From SYLG01 sp965226945 (GTDB taxonomy: Bacteria; Planctomycetota; Planctomycetia; Gemmatales; Gemmataceae), in contig OZ245717.1 of NCBI GenBank assembly GCA_965226945.1, forward strand, positions 5,766,001-5,830,000: DNA of 64,000 bases. Direction: 5' to 3'. Shown here piece by piece: positions 45,293 through 54,568 of the stretch (positions are counted from its first letter, which is position 1; each line of letters begins with the position of its first letter). The position numbers and the translations under genes were made by a program. The notes beneath the pieces are model-generated. The model was not told where the DNA came from and did not search any database. It saw only the letters and a program-made list of their open reading frames with translations.

Positions 45293-46423
45293 ATGACTTA
45301 CACCATTCGCGATGGGGTCCAGTGGCTGCAGAAGCGGATCCCGATGGAGTCGGCCGCTTCTTGGGACAATGCCGGTCTTCTGCTGGGCGATCCGGTTTCT
45401 CCACTCAGGCGCATTGGCACTTGTTTGACCGTAACCGCGCAAACGGCGTTCGACGCAATCCAGAGGGGCGCCGATCTGTTGATCGCGCATCACCCCCTAT
45501 TGTTCCGGGGAGCCAAGTCACTTTTGGCAAACCGGCCGCAAGATCAGGTCATCCTGGATCTCATTCGAGCCCAGGTGGCGGTGTTTAGCCCTCATACCGC
45601 CTGGGACAATGCTCCCGGCGGCATCAACGAAAAGTTGGCTCGTCTGGCGGGAATCGGTGCGGCAAGCCCGCTACGCCGGGCGTCCGCGAAAAAAAACCGC
45701 TTCAAGATCGTCGTGTTCGTTCCCGCCGAGGTGAGGACCAAGGTCGCCCAGGCGATGTTTGGCGCGGGTGCCGGGGTCATTGGCAACTACCGGGAGTGTT
45801 CTTTTCGGCTGGCGGGCACGGGAACCTTTTTTGGAACCGACGCGGCCGACCCGGTGCTTGGCCAAAAAGGCCGGCTCGAAGAAGTGGCCGAGGAGCGGCT
45901 GGAATTGATTTGCTCCGCGCCGGCATTACCGGCCGCGATCGAAGCGCTACGCAAAAGCCACCCGTATGAGGAGCCGGCTTTTGACATTTACCCTCTGGAG
46001 GCCGATCCGGGGCAGGCAACGGGTGAAGGCCGGGTTGGCATGCGTGACGAAGCAATCGACCTGGGAACGCTGGCGGGGAATCTGGCTCGTTCTCTGGGCA
46101 CTCCTTTTGTGCAAATCGTTGGATCGCCCTCCAGGAAGGGAAGAAAGATCGCCCTGGCGTGCGGTGCGGCCGGGGAGTTTTTGACCGATGCGATCGCCGC
46201 CGGGGCCGATTTCTTCATTACGGGGGAATTGCGCTATCACGACGCCTTGACTGCCGAGGCGGCCGGAGTCGGTGTTGTGGTGCTCGGCCATCATGCCAGC
46301 GAGCAATTTGCGATGGCTTCACTGGGTGGTGAAATGGCGCAGGCACTGCCCGGGCTCATTCACGGCGCCTGTGACCACGAAGTGGATCCGATGATGACCT
46401 GGCCGGCTCAACGGGAAGGATGA
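45293..46423 (+). CDS. Nif3-like dinuclear metal-binding protein (DUF34)
   Basis: A 376-residue Nif3/DUF34 protein with a central PII-like insertion, the longer form of the family. Metal ligands: His pair in LLIAHHPLLF, HTAWD, and GHHASEQ near the C-terminus; GELRYHDALTAE is also conserved. The proteins form hexamers, and some are annotated as GTP cyclohydrolase I type 2; the real activity is unsettled. The sequence FRLAGTGTFFGTDAADPV is the family's insertion signature. Alone on its strand, with the inverted repeat just upstream. Confidence 0.92.
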   Translation: MTYTIRDGVQWLQKRIPMESAASWDNAGLLLGDPVSPLRRIGTCLTVTAQTAFDAIQRGADLLIAHHPLLFRGAKSLLANRPQDQVILDLIRAQVAVFSPHTAWDNAPGGINEKLARLAGIGAASPLRRASAKKNRFKIVVFVPAEVRTKVAQAMFGAGAGVIGNYRECSFRLAGTGTFFGTDAADPVLGQKGRLEEVAEERLELICSAPALPAAIEALRKSHPYEEPAFDIYPLEADPGQATGEGRVGMRDEAIDLGTLAGNLARSLGTPFVQIVGSPSRKGRKIALACGAAGEFLTDAIAAGADFFITGELRYHDALTAEAAGVGVVVLGHHASEQFAMASLGGEMAQALPGLIHGACDHEVDPMMTWPAQREG

Positions 46424-46663
46424 AGGTCAAGCATGGTGCCCCGGCAAACTGCCGGCCGAACTTGAGCCGTGAATTGGTAATTTTTCCACCAGAGCCTTGT
46501 AAAGTGTTCAACAAAAGTACAGGCAAACCCGGGCGTTCCCTATCTTCCCCCGGCTCGGTAATCGTCGTAACAGGCTAGAATTGCCGAGGATATCGATAAT
46601 TGTGGATTATTTCATTGCATTGGCATGATCAGTGCTTCGATGATCGAGGGGGAGGGCGGATTT

Positions 46664-46879
46664 ATGCAGTCGCTGATGTGGATCGGGTTATCGGGCATCG
46701 TGGGTGTTTGCACCTTTTTCGCTGCCACCGGTGCATCGCATCAGGATGCCAAGACGGAAGCCAACGTCGGCTCGATTGAAGTGTCGACCGACCAAATGGA
46801 AGATATGAACTCCCCCTCAGCGATCCGCTTTCGCCAAAATCAGGCGCGCCACTGGCGCCACATCTTGATCAAACGGTAG
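46664..46879 (+). CDS. small exported or membrane-anchored hypothetical protein
   Basis: Seventy-one codons beginning MQSLMWIGLSGIVGVCTFFA, a probable signal or anchor, followed by a soluble, acidic then basic tail (STDQMEDMNSPSAIRF). A longer in-frame version starts at 46625. GGGGGAGGGCGG lies upstream of the ATG chosen. No family is recognised. Confidence 0.45.
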   Translation: MQSLMWIGLSGIVGVCTFFAATGASHQDAKTEANVGSIEVSTDQMEDMNSPSAIRFRQNQARHWRHILIKR

Positions 46880-47053
46880 TCGATCCCAAAACCATCGCTG
46901 GCAAGAGAGCTCTTAATCAAGCCATCTCGGTCATTGTGTTTGCGCGGAAATCAAACCGAGTACGGTCCCATCAAGTAACCGCGCTCGGTTTAGCCATTGA
47001 AGACCGATCGAAGCATTTCGTCGCGCCCTGACACACGGTCCAGGGTAGCTCGA

Positions 47054-49003
47054 TCAAGGAAAACGAGGAAGGCCTGGACCGCTGGAAAAGCCGTTGACAC
47101 CACCGGCGGCATTGGGCGCACTCGGTGCGGAGGGCGAGACGGAACCGGGAGCCGCGAGATGGATCCCCTCTTCAAATAACAGTTCGCCACCCTCCAATTC
47201 GGGCGCCTTCACCTGGACGCGTAAGCGGGGTTCACCCATCTTGATCACTTTGCCGTAAACTTGGAACGACGGCTCCTGGTTAGGAGCCAAGGTCGCGATG
47301 GGGGCGAAAACCGCCGCTTGTCCTGACTGCGTTGCTCCGGTCATACCCTGAGCCGATAACAATTGCATTTCGGGGGGCAGGGTGATCGTAACGATCGCCC
47401 CCTTGTAGGTCTGGGAACTGTAATTCAGCAACTTCACGCGGAAGCTGGTCTGATCCCCTACATTGATGGGTTCGACCAATTTGTCCACTTCGACCATGAG
47501 CCCCTTCGGAGGAGCAAAAAATGTCTCTTTCGTTAATTGCGCGCCGCTGGCAATGCGTTCACCAGTCGCCTCCGCGGTGAGTGTCAATGTTCCTGCGCCA
47601 ACACTTCGCACCACCATCGAGACCGTCTGTTTTTGTCCTGCCGCAAGTGACGGAATTAACCATTGGACGTCCTTGCCAACTACGGCGCCCCCACTGTCCG
47701 CCGATATGAACTCGAGTGGATGTTTAAGGAGGCTGGCAATTTTGACGTTCTTCGCAGGAACCGACCCTCGGTTCACGACAGTAAAGTAATAGGTCGTCGG
47801 TCGTCCCGCAACCCGCCGGTCCGGCCCACCGCCAGTGATTTCCAACGCCGCATTTCCGATTTTGATTGCCAGCTCTTGGTCTTTCTTGTGGGCACCGCCC
47901 ACCGCACTCGCCTTGCTGGAATAAGTGCCCGTCTTTTTCGCCAGGACTTGCACATTTACCGAGGTCTCTTTTCCCGGATCCAGTTTGGGAATCCTCCATT
48001 CGAGCGGATTCGTTCGGTCGCCATAGTTGTTGGGACTGCAGGTGAGGAACTCCAGGCCATCCGGAATCGTCTGGGTCAGCACGATATTCTCGATCGGTGT
48101 AGTCCCATTGTTTCTTAGTCCGGTCGTCAACGTCATCGTTTGGCCTTCCAGCAGATCCGTGGACGATTCCGGGTTGGTTCCCATCCGCATTTGCAGGGCG
48201 GATTCCATCTTAGTGACGACCGTTTGGCCATACTCGAACTGAACGCGGGCGGTGCTCTCCAGATCGCCACCCCCATCCGCTTTGAACACCACCTGGATTT
48301 CCTTGTTCGTAAAGGCATTCAAGGTTCCCAGTTGCCAGATCAGTTCCGTGGGAGACTGGGTGGTGGGAGGAGGCGATGCGCGGATGTACTTGCCCTGTGC
48401 GGGTACGGTTTGCCGAACCTGAACCTTGTGAGCATGGCCTGCCGTGGGATTGGAAACGAGCAACCGGTAGGTCACCTCTTCGTTCGGATTGGCCGTGCCG
48501 TTCACGCGCGTTTGCAAAATCACCATGGGAGTCGCCGGATCTTCCGGATGAAAGGAGGGTGGGCGGCTCCCCGCGGGCGAAGTTTTGCCACCAGTTCCCT
48601 TGTCCTTCTCCCCGTTCGCCAGGGGCGGGGGCGCGGTCTCCCCGGGTCGAGCTTGCATTCCTCCCGGAAACGAGCCAAAGGCTCCGCCGCCTGGCGCGCC
48701 CCCTCCGGGAATCGGGGATTCCGGGAGGGGATTGCCTGGCAACGGAGGCGTGCCGGATCCTCGTGGCGAGGTCTCTCCTAGTGGGAGTGCCCCACCGAGC
48801 GGGGGAATGTCTGTAGGAAGACCACTTTTTGTTCCGCCGCCTGGTAAAGCGCCCCCTGATGGATTCATCGGTTTCTGGGTGCCTTGTAGCGGCGGTTCCT
48901 GGGTCGCTCCTCCCGGTAGCAACGGAGGAAGGGGCGGCTGGGCGTGTGAGAACGAAACCGTGAACGCGCAGAGGAGCAGGACCAGGGAAGTTTTGGTATG
49001 CAT
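47054..49003 (-). CDS. exported DUF11-repeat protein
   Basis: A 649-residue secreted or surface protein. A signal peptide (LVLLLCAFTVSFSHA) is followed by ~130 residues rich in Pro and Gly (PPLPPLLPGGATQEPP, GGGAPGGGAFGSFPGG). The remainder carries about four DUF11-type beta repeats, with lines such as VTYRLLVSNPTAGHAHKV, VLTQTIPDGLEFLTCSP, YYFTVVNRGSVPAKNV and FRVKLLNYSSQTYKGAI. Similar proteins in planctomycetes are cell-surface or cell-wall-associated; function is unknown. It is divergent from sppA, with 184 bases between starts. Confidence 0.82.
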   Translation of the reverse strand: MHTKTSLVLLLCAFTVSFSHAQPPLPPLLPGGATQEPPLQGTQKPMNPSGGALPGGGTKSGLPTDIPPLGGALPLGETSPRGSGTPPLPGNPLPESPIPGGGAPGGGAFGSFPGGMQARPGETAPPPLANGEKDKGTGGKTSPAGSRPPSFHPEDPATPMVILQTRVNGTANPNEEVTYRLLVSNPTAGHAHKVQVRQTVPAQGKYIRASPPPTTQSPTELIWQLGTLNAFTNKEIQVVFKADGGGDLESTARVQFEYGQTVVTKMESALQMRMGTNPESSTDLLEGQTMTLTTGLRNNGTTPIENIVLTQTIPDGLEFLTCSPNNYGDRTNPLEWRIPKLDPGKETSVNVQVLAKKTGTYSSKASAVGGAHKKDQELAIKIGNAALEITGGGPDRRVAGRPTTYYFTVVNRGSVPAKNVKIASLLKHPLEFISADSGGAVVGKDVQWLIPSLAAGQKQTVSMVVRSVGAGTLTLTAEATGERIASGAQLTKETFFAPPKGLMVEVDKLVEPINVGDQTSFRVKLLNYSSQTYKGAIVTITLPPEMQLLSAQGMTGATQSGQAAVFAPIATLAPNQEPSFQVYGKVIKMGEPRLRVQVKAPELEGGELLFEEGIHLAAPGSVSPSAPSAPNAAGGVNGFSSGPGLPRFP

Positions 49004-49187
49004 GGCGTCAAGTTGGGATCGGTTTGGCTAAATGCAAAGAGTGGGTGGTTTTGGTAATTTCCACCCCTTTGTAATGATCCGATCGACCTTCTTGTTCCTC
49101 CTGTTGAGACCGTTTCCAGGGGTGCTTATGATGACCTGGGGCCGAATATACCCCAGAACTGGATTTCGCTACCATCCGAGGTGATCG

Positions 49188-51029
49188 ATGACTCTATTTC
49201 GTGTTTCTTACCTCATAGCCATGGGCAGTTTGACCCTTGGCCTGGGCGGCGCCGCACCGCTTTGGGGAGCGGATGAGCCGGCCAAAAAAGACGAAGCCAA
49301 AAAAGAGGAAGCCAAAAAAGCGCCGATCATCGCCCACATCAAGATCAGCGGCGACCTGGGCGAAAGTCCCTCCGACCTCGGCGGCCTGTTTTCTTCCGCC
49401 GTGCCCGAGACTCTGAAAACCTTCCAGGAGCGCATCGAGAAGGCCGCCAAGGATCCCGCCGTGGTGGGCGTCCTCTTGGAAGTGGGTGATCTCGGCATCG
49501 GCTGGGGCAAGCTGGATGAGATCGAAGTCGCCATCCAAAAACTGCGCAAGGCGGGCAAAAAGACCTTCGCCTGGACCTCGAGCGAAGACACCAAGGAATA
49601 CCTGGTCGCGGCCATGGCCGAGGAAGTGGCGATCCCTGAATCGGTCTCGCTCATGATCCTGGGCGTGCGCAGTTCGGTCACCTTCTACAAGGAGTTGTTC
49701 GATCTTGTCGGCGTGCGCGCCGACATGCTCAAGGTCGGGGATTTCAAATCGGCGGTCGAACCCTACACCCGCAGCAATCTGTCGGAACCTGCCCGCAAGC
49801 AACTCGAATCGATGCTCGATGATTTTTACGGTATTTCGATCGTGGGCCGCATTGCCCGTCTGCGCGCCGGCAAGGGGCTGACCGAGGAAAAAGTACGCAA
49901 GGCGATCGACGAAGCGCCCATGGTCGCCACGAAGGCCAAGGAACTCGGCTTTGTCGACACCCTCGAATATTTCGAGCAATATGCCGCCACCTTGGCCAAA
50001 AAGGTGGGCAAGCCCGCCGCCACCCTGAGCCGCAACTACGGCAAGCCCAAATCCAAGGATGATGAACTCGATCTTTCCAACCCCTTTGCCTTGCTCAAGG
50101 CGTTGAGCCCGCCTAAGGTCAAGGAATCGAAGAACGCCAAGATCGCGGTCATCCACGCCATTGGCGAAATCGTCACGGGCAAAAGCTCGGTCGGCTTCAT
50201 GGGCGGCGAAACGGTCGGCTCCACGACGATCATCGAAGCGATCCAGAAGGCCGAAAGCGATGCCACGGTCAAGGCGATCGTCCTGCGCATCGATAGCCCC
50301 GGTGGCTCGGCCCTGGCCAGCGACCTGATTCATGCCGAATTGATGCGTTCGAAAAAGCCGGTGTTTGCCAGCATGTCGGATGTCGCCGCTTCGGGCGGTT
50401 ACTACATTGCGGCGGGTACCAAGCGGATCATTGCCGAACCTTCGACGATCACCGGATCGATCGGCGTCTTCGGCGGCAAATTGGCGATCGGTGGCGTCTA
50501 CGAAAAAGTCGGCATCCGCACCGATACGGTTAGCCGCGGCGCCAACTCGGGCATCATGGCCCAGGAACGCCCCTTCAACGATTCGGAACGCAAGGCGATG
50601 ACCAAGCTGATCGAGACGATCTACGAGCAGTTCCTCGATCGCTCGCTCAAGTGCCGCGAACGCGCTGGCAAGAAAATGACCAAGGAGCAACTGGTCAAAT
50701 TGGCGGGCGGCCGCGTTTGGACGGGCCGTCAAGCACTCGAAAACGGCCTGGTCGATCAGCTCGGCACGCTGGACGACGCGATCGCCCTTGCGGTCAAGGA
50801 AGCGGGCATGCCGACCGACAAGGCTCCGGAAATCCTCAACCTGCCCAAGGGGAAGAATTTCCTCGATGGGTTGTTCGACATCAAGATGCAGATGAGCGCC
50901 GAAGTTCAGATGCTGGAAAAGCTGCGCCTGCTCGGCCTGGAAAGCGACGCCAAGGCGATTGCCCGCATCCTCATGCTGCGCAAGGACCGGGCCTGGCTCT
51001 TGCCTTTGCAGCCGATCGAGGTGAAATAA
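49188..51029 (+). CDS. sppA: signal peptide peptidase SppA
   Basis: A Ser-Lys protease of the S49 family, 613 residues, the long (67-kDa) form with two homologous halves. A signal or anchor (LIAMGSLTLGLGGAAPLW) and a Lys/Glu linker (KKDEAKKEEAKKAP) precede the first half. The second half contains LRIDSPGGSALASDL and the nucleophile Ser in SDVAASGGYYIAAG, followed by STITGSIGVFGG. It degrades leftover signal peptides in the membrane. GAGGTGATCG is in front of the ATG. A strong terminator ends it. Confidence 0.94.
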   Translation: MTLFRVSYLIAMGSLTLGLGGAAPLWGADEPAKKDEAKKEEAKKAPIIAHIKISGDLGESPSDLGGLFSSAVPETLKTFQERIEKAAKDPAVVGVLLEVGDLGIGWGKLDEIEVAIQKLRKAGKKTFAWTSSEDTKEYLVAAMAEEVAIPESVSLMILGVRSSVTFYKELFDLVGVRADMLKVGDFKSAVEPYTRSNLSEPARKQLESMLDDFYGISIVGRIARLRAGKGLTEEKVRKAIDEAPMVATKAKELGFVDTLEYFEQYAATLAKKVGKPAATLSRNYGKPKSKDDELDLSNPFALLKALSPPKVKESKNAKIAVIHAIGEIVTGKSSVGFMGGETVGSTTIIEAIQKAESDATVKAIVLRIDSPGGSALASDLIHAELMRSKKPVFASMSDVAASGGYYIAAGTKRIIAEPSTITGSIGVFGGKLAIGGVYEKVGIRTDTVSRGANSGIMAQERPFNDSERKAMTKLIETIYEQFLDRSLKCRERAGKKMTKEQLVKLAGGRVWTGRQALENGLVDQLGTLDDAIALAVKEAGMPTDKAPEILNLPKGKNFLDGLFDIKMQMSAEVQMLEKLRLLGLESDAKAIARILMLRKDRAWLLPLQPIEVK

Positions 51030-51070
51030 GCCGATTGGTTTGGTTGATTGGTTGACGGATGGTGCGAACG

Positions 51071-51113
51071 AAAGAGCCAACTCCCGTTTCGGCGGGGTTG
51101 GCTCTTTTTTTTT
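51071..51113 (+). terminator. rho-independent terminator after sppA
   Basis: AAAGAGCCAAC ... GTTGGCTCTTT stem, closed by a short GC-rich extension around TTTCGG, followed by a run of T. Confidence 0.92.
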
Positions 51114-51236
51114 GCCGCGCGCGGGAGGGGGCGTTTTAAGCTGATAAAATCCGGATAGCGCCTTTTGGGCATGCAAGCCGTTCCTGCTCAAATCAACGGC
51201 TCGAAACGAGAGAAAAACCAAAAGAACGAGGCTCTT

Positions 51237-52991
51237 ATGCTGATTCGATCGCTTGCCCTCTTTTTTTGTGTCGCCTTTGCAAGCGGTGCAAGTCTTGCAC
51301 AAGATCGAGAGCTTCCTCCCCTGGAATCGCTCGAAACTCTACCTCTTGATCTGGCCAAAAAATACATCGACGCTGGCGTGATGACCTGGAATCTTCCCGG
51401 GCTTTCCTCGATTTCCGAAGAGGTGCTCGATCTCATTGGCCGCAATGTGAATGAGGTGCGGTTGGATGGACTCAAGGAAGTCTCAAACGGCCAACTCGAA
51501 AAGGTGATGCCGATTTACAAGCTCAGCCTGAACGGCCTGACCAAGTTGCGCCCGGGCCAAGCAAAATCATTGAGCGGCTTGCACGGGAAAAGCGGAATCC
51601 TAAGCCTTGATGGAGTGACCGAGCTTTCGCAGGAGGATCTTCTCGGTTTCGCGGATGGTCCTTTTGAACTGAGCCTGCGCGGGATCACTTCGCTTACCTT
51701 GGCGCAGGCCAAAATACTGGCTCGCTCGAACATCGTGACCAGATTGGATGGTCTGACGGAGATTCCCGAGGATGTGTTTGCAGAATTGAGGAAGGGCGAC
51801 ACCGTACTCTTTTTGGGTGGCCTGCGCAGTTTGACCGACCGCCAAGCGATTCTGATTGCCAATGGGAAAAACGGCCTCTCATTGAATGGCGTTCGGTCAC
51901 TTTCCGACCATCAGCTCAAGATCTTGGCGCGAGGAAACATGCACACGACGCTCAACGGGATCGATCGATTGAGCCCGAGCCAGGAACAAATCTTGCTGGA
52001 ACGACCGCATCAGCTCCATTTTCACGGATTGCGCCAAGTCTCCGTGCGGATGGCAGCGCAAATGGCGTCTCAGGAAGGTTTCGGCGTGGATTTCCTTTAT
52101 CCTCTTTCGTTTAGCGCGGAAGCGGCCCAGGAGTTCGGCAAGGCCCGAAGCGGCTTTTTATCGTTTCCCGCGCAAACCCAACTTTCACCGGAACAGGCAA
52201 GAGGACTCGCCAAAACCTGTTCCAACCTTAATCTTGATGGTCTGAAAGAGATCTCGCCCCAGGTCGCATCCGAACTGGCAAATCACGTCGGTTGGTTGCA
52301 ATTGAATGGGGTGACCCGGATCGATCCACCCGTTGCCCGGGAACTGGGTCGCCACATTGGGCAACTGGACTTAAGGGGACTTACCGAGCTTTCCGACGAG
52401 TCCGCCCAGGAACTGGGCAACCATCGCGGAGGCATTGCCTTGGGAAAACTCACAAGGTTCTCCGAATATCAGGCCGAGTCGCTTGCACAGCTTCGCCCCC
52501 TGTTTGCAGAGAATTCCCAACTCCTCCCGCAAGCTCTGGCTTTCCTCCCGAAAAATCTGTGGCCCCGATTCGATCGCCAGATTCCTGGTTCCCTGTGCTT
52601 GAACGAATCTTCCTTGATCTTGGCTGGCATTCCACCCCTCGGCGATGGCCAAGCCCGAGCTCTTGGCGGCATGCGCATGCCCGTCGAATTCGAGAATCTC
52701 ACCGTGCTGGGAGATTCTCAGGCGCAGTTATTGACTCGCAAGCGAGGCGACTTCATCTTCCATCGATTGCCGGAGCTAACCGATCGCCAGGCCGAAGTGT
52801 TCTCAGAAGCCAAGGGCCGCATTCAATTCTATCATTTAAATTATCTTACGGAAAAACAAGCAAAAATTCTGGCTAATTTTAAAGGGAAACTATTAGTGAT
52901 TAACGGTTACTTTGAAGGTTCCCCCAACTTAAAAAGCATATTCTCAGATAAGAATGGTGTGATTTATAGGAATTATTTGGAAAAAAACTGA
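51237..52991 (+). CDS. exported LRR-like repeat protein with a QA motif
   Basis: A 584-residue secreted protein. After a signal peptide (LALFFCVAFASGASLAQ) the sequence is almost entirely made of ~23-residue units: L-x-L-x-G-L-x-x-L-T-x-x-Q-A-x-x-L-A. Clear examples are LSLRGITSLTLAQAKILA, LFLGGLRSLTDRQAILIA, LSLNGVRSLSDHQLKILA and LDLRGLTELSDESAQEL. The pattern is leucine-rich-repeat-like, but the QA position distinguishes it from the LRR types I know. The last ~40 codons are AT-rich. GAGG is placed seven bases before the ATG. Role unknown; binding of a protein or glycan is plausible. Confidence 0.75.
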   Translation: MLIRSLALFFCVAFASGASLAQDRELPPLESLETLPLDLAKKYIDAGVMTWNLPGLSSISEEVLDLIGRNVNEVRLDGLKEVSNGQLEKVMPIYKLSLNGLTKLRPGQAKSLSGLHGKSGILSLDGVTELSQEDLLGFADGPFELSLRGITSLTLAQAKILARSNIVTRLDGLTEIPEDVFAELRKGDTVLFLGGLRSLTDRQAILIANGKNGLSLNGVRSLSDHQLKILARGNMHTTLNGIDRLSPSQEQILLERPHQLHFHGLRQVSVRMAAQMASQEGFGVDFLYPLSFSAEAAQEFGKARSGFLSFPAQTQLSPEQARGLAKTCSNLNLDGLKEISPQVASELANHVGWLQLNGVTRIDPPVARELGRHIGQLDLRGLTELSDESAQELGNHRGGIALGKLTRFSEYQAESLAQLRPLFAENSQLLPQALAFLPKNLWPRFDRQIPGSLCLNESSLILAGIPPLGDGQARALGGMRMPVEFENLTVLGDSQAQLLTRKRGDFIFHRLPELTDRQAEVFSEAKGRIQFYHLNYLTEKQAKILANFKGKLLVINGYFEGSPNLKSIFSDKNGVIYRNYLEKN

Positions 52992-53129
52992 GCGATCCCC
53001 AGTAGGCCCGATCGTCGTTGTGAGATTCCTTTCATGGCGAGAGCGCAGAAACCTGGAGAAATGGGCATTCCTCGCGCCTCTAGCTAGGATGAGCGCTAAC
53101 CCAACCAACCGATTTCGAGGACTGAACCC

Positions 53130-53633
53130 GTGAACCTTTCCAGCCGCTTTCGCCATTGGTATGAACACGAGCGTTACGCCAATGCCAAGACGCTTGAAAT
53201 GCTCCAATCGGTTCCCGAGGCGAACCAGTCCCGCCCCGAGTTTCACAAAGCGGTCGGGAAAATGGCTCATCTGGTCGCCGCGCGCAAGCGATGGCTTTAC
53301 CGCCTGGGCCATCCTCTTCCGGGTGAAATGCCGCCTCCCTTTCCGCCAGGGGTGACTCTGGCCGACCTTCCCAAGCAGGTGCGAGAAACCGAAGCCGCCT
53401 GGGTCAAATACCTGGATCAACTCGACGAGCGCGAACTGGCTCGCGAAATCGAATTCGATGTGCCGGAAGGAAAAATGAGCTGGGATGTCGCCAGCGGCCT
53501 GACCCAGGTGAGCGGCCACGCCTGGTATCACCGCGGCCAGATCGCCACCCTTGTCGATATGCTTGGCGGCAAGCCCGTTGACACCGACTACATCGTCTGG
53601 TGCAAAACCGGCCGGGTGACCCCGAAGAAATAA
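53130..53633 (+). CDS. DinB-family protein
   Basis: A 167-residue four-helix protein of the DinB/YfiT type. Candidate metal ligands are His in KMAHLVAAR and the two His in GHAWYHRGQIATL, the usual pattern of this superfamily. The segment MLGGKPVDTDYIVW near the end is common in DinB proteins of this size. The biochemical role is unknown; some members act as bacillithiol- or mycothiol-dependent transferases. The start is GTG. Confidence 0.82.
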   Translation: MNLSSRFRHWYEHERYANAKTLEMLQSVPEANQSRPEFHKAVGKMAHLVAARKRWLYRLGHPLPGEMPPPFPPGVTLADLPKQVRETEAAWVKYLDQLDERELAREIEFDVPEGKMSWDVASGLTQVSGHAWYHRGQIATLVDMLGGKPVDTDYIVWCKTGRVTPKK

Positions 53634-53734
53634 GGGCCGGCCCTCGCCATCGTGCGGTAGCTCGTGGAGTCGCGGGCCCCGAAAGAGTTTTGCCGGCCAG
53701 GCGTACCGAGCCCGGTCGACTTAACTACTTTGCA

Positions 53735-54361
53735 TTAATGGGCCCATTTCCCTGTTGGGTTGGGAAACTGAGGAAAGTGGTCTTTCCCCGAAGGAGCGGT
53801 ATTCCTCGAAGTGGGAATCCATTCGCGGTTGAGAATGCCGAAGTGAAATTCACTGCCCCAGCCACCTTTGAACCATCTGCTTTCGATCAGATTCCCCTCC
53901 TGGCGAAAACCGAGCGCGCGGAATAGTTTGGCAGCGGGTTTATTTTTCTGATCGACCATTGCGACAGCTCGGAGTTTTCCCAGAGTTCCAAAAACATAGT
54001 CCAGAACCCGGCCGAGGGCCTCGATCGCCAGGCCCCGTCCCCTTTGATCCGGTGCGAGCGTGATACCCAGTTCCACATGGCGAGGCTCTTGAGCCAGAAA
54101 GTGAATGCCACAGTCGCCGATCAACTGACCCGAAGGTGGAAGGGCGATTCCCAATTGCAGCCAAGTGCCTGGCGCACCCGGCGGTACGCCGGCCTGTGCC
54201 TCGATCAATTTTTCCGCTTCTTGCAGCCCGAACGAATCCCACGACTGGTATTTGGCCACATCAGCTAAACCGCGATAGGCGCTCATGGGTGCCGCATCGT
54301 TGGCATTCAACCTGCGCAATTGGAGCCGCCCAGACAGAAGGCTCCATTCCGTAACATCCAT
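53735..54361 (-). CDS. GNAT N-acetyltransferase (RimJ/RimL type)
   Basis: A 208-residue acetyltransferase. The acetyl-CoA pyrophosphate loop is PDQRGRGLAIEAL and the fold ends with KNKPAAKLFRALGFRQEG, characteristic of RimJ/RimL-like GNATs. The N-terminus (LSGRLQLRRLNANDA) fits as well. The substrate is unknown; a ribosomal protein or small amine is possible. The tail after ILNREWIP is low in conservation. Confidence 0.82.
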   Translation of the reverse strand: MDVTEWSLLSGRLQLRRLNANDAAPMSAYRGLADVAKYQSWDSFGLQEAEKLIEAQAGVPPGAPGTWLQLGIALPPSGQLIGDCGIHFLAQEPRHVELGITLAPDQRGRGLAIEALGRVLDYVFGTLGKLRAVAMVDQKNKPAAKLFRALGFRQEGNLIESRWFKGGWGSEFHFGILNREWIPTSRNTAPSGKDHFPQFPNPTGKWAH

Positions 54362-54568
54362 GAAATGATTCCTGGCATTTGGCCCGTGGAAGGGACCGTA
54401 CTTCTAGAAGTGCGTTGAACCGGCAGCCCCATGCCAGGAAAAGGTCCGTGTTTGTTCGGACGATCGGCGTGGGGATACCCCCGCTCTATCAACCTAGGGA
54501 AGATGAGCGGGCCCCCGATTGTGAGTGGAACTACCAACCGAAGACCAACCTCTCAGGCCGGCCCACTT

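Noticed and set aside
49194..51302. 702-codon minus-strand frame
   Set aside because: Antisense to sppA, whose active-site motifs are intact; the antisense peptide is low-complexity and rich in Arg, His and Asp.
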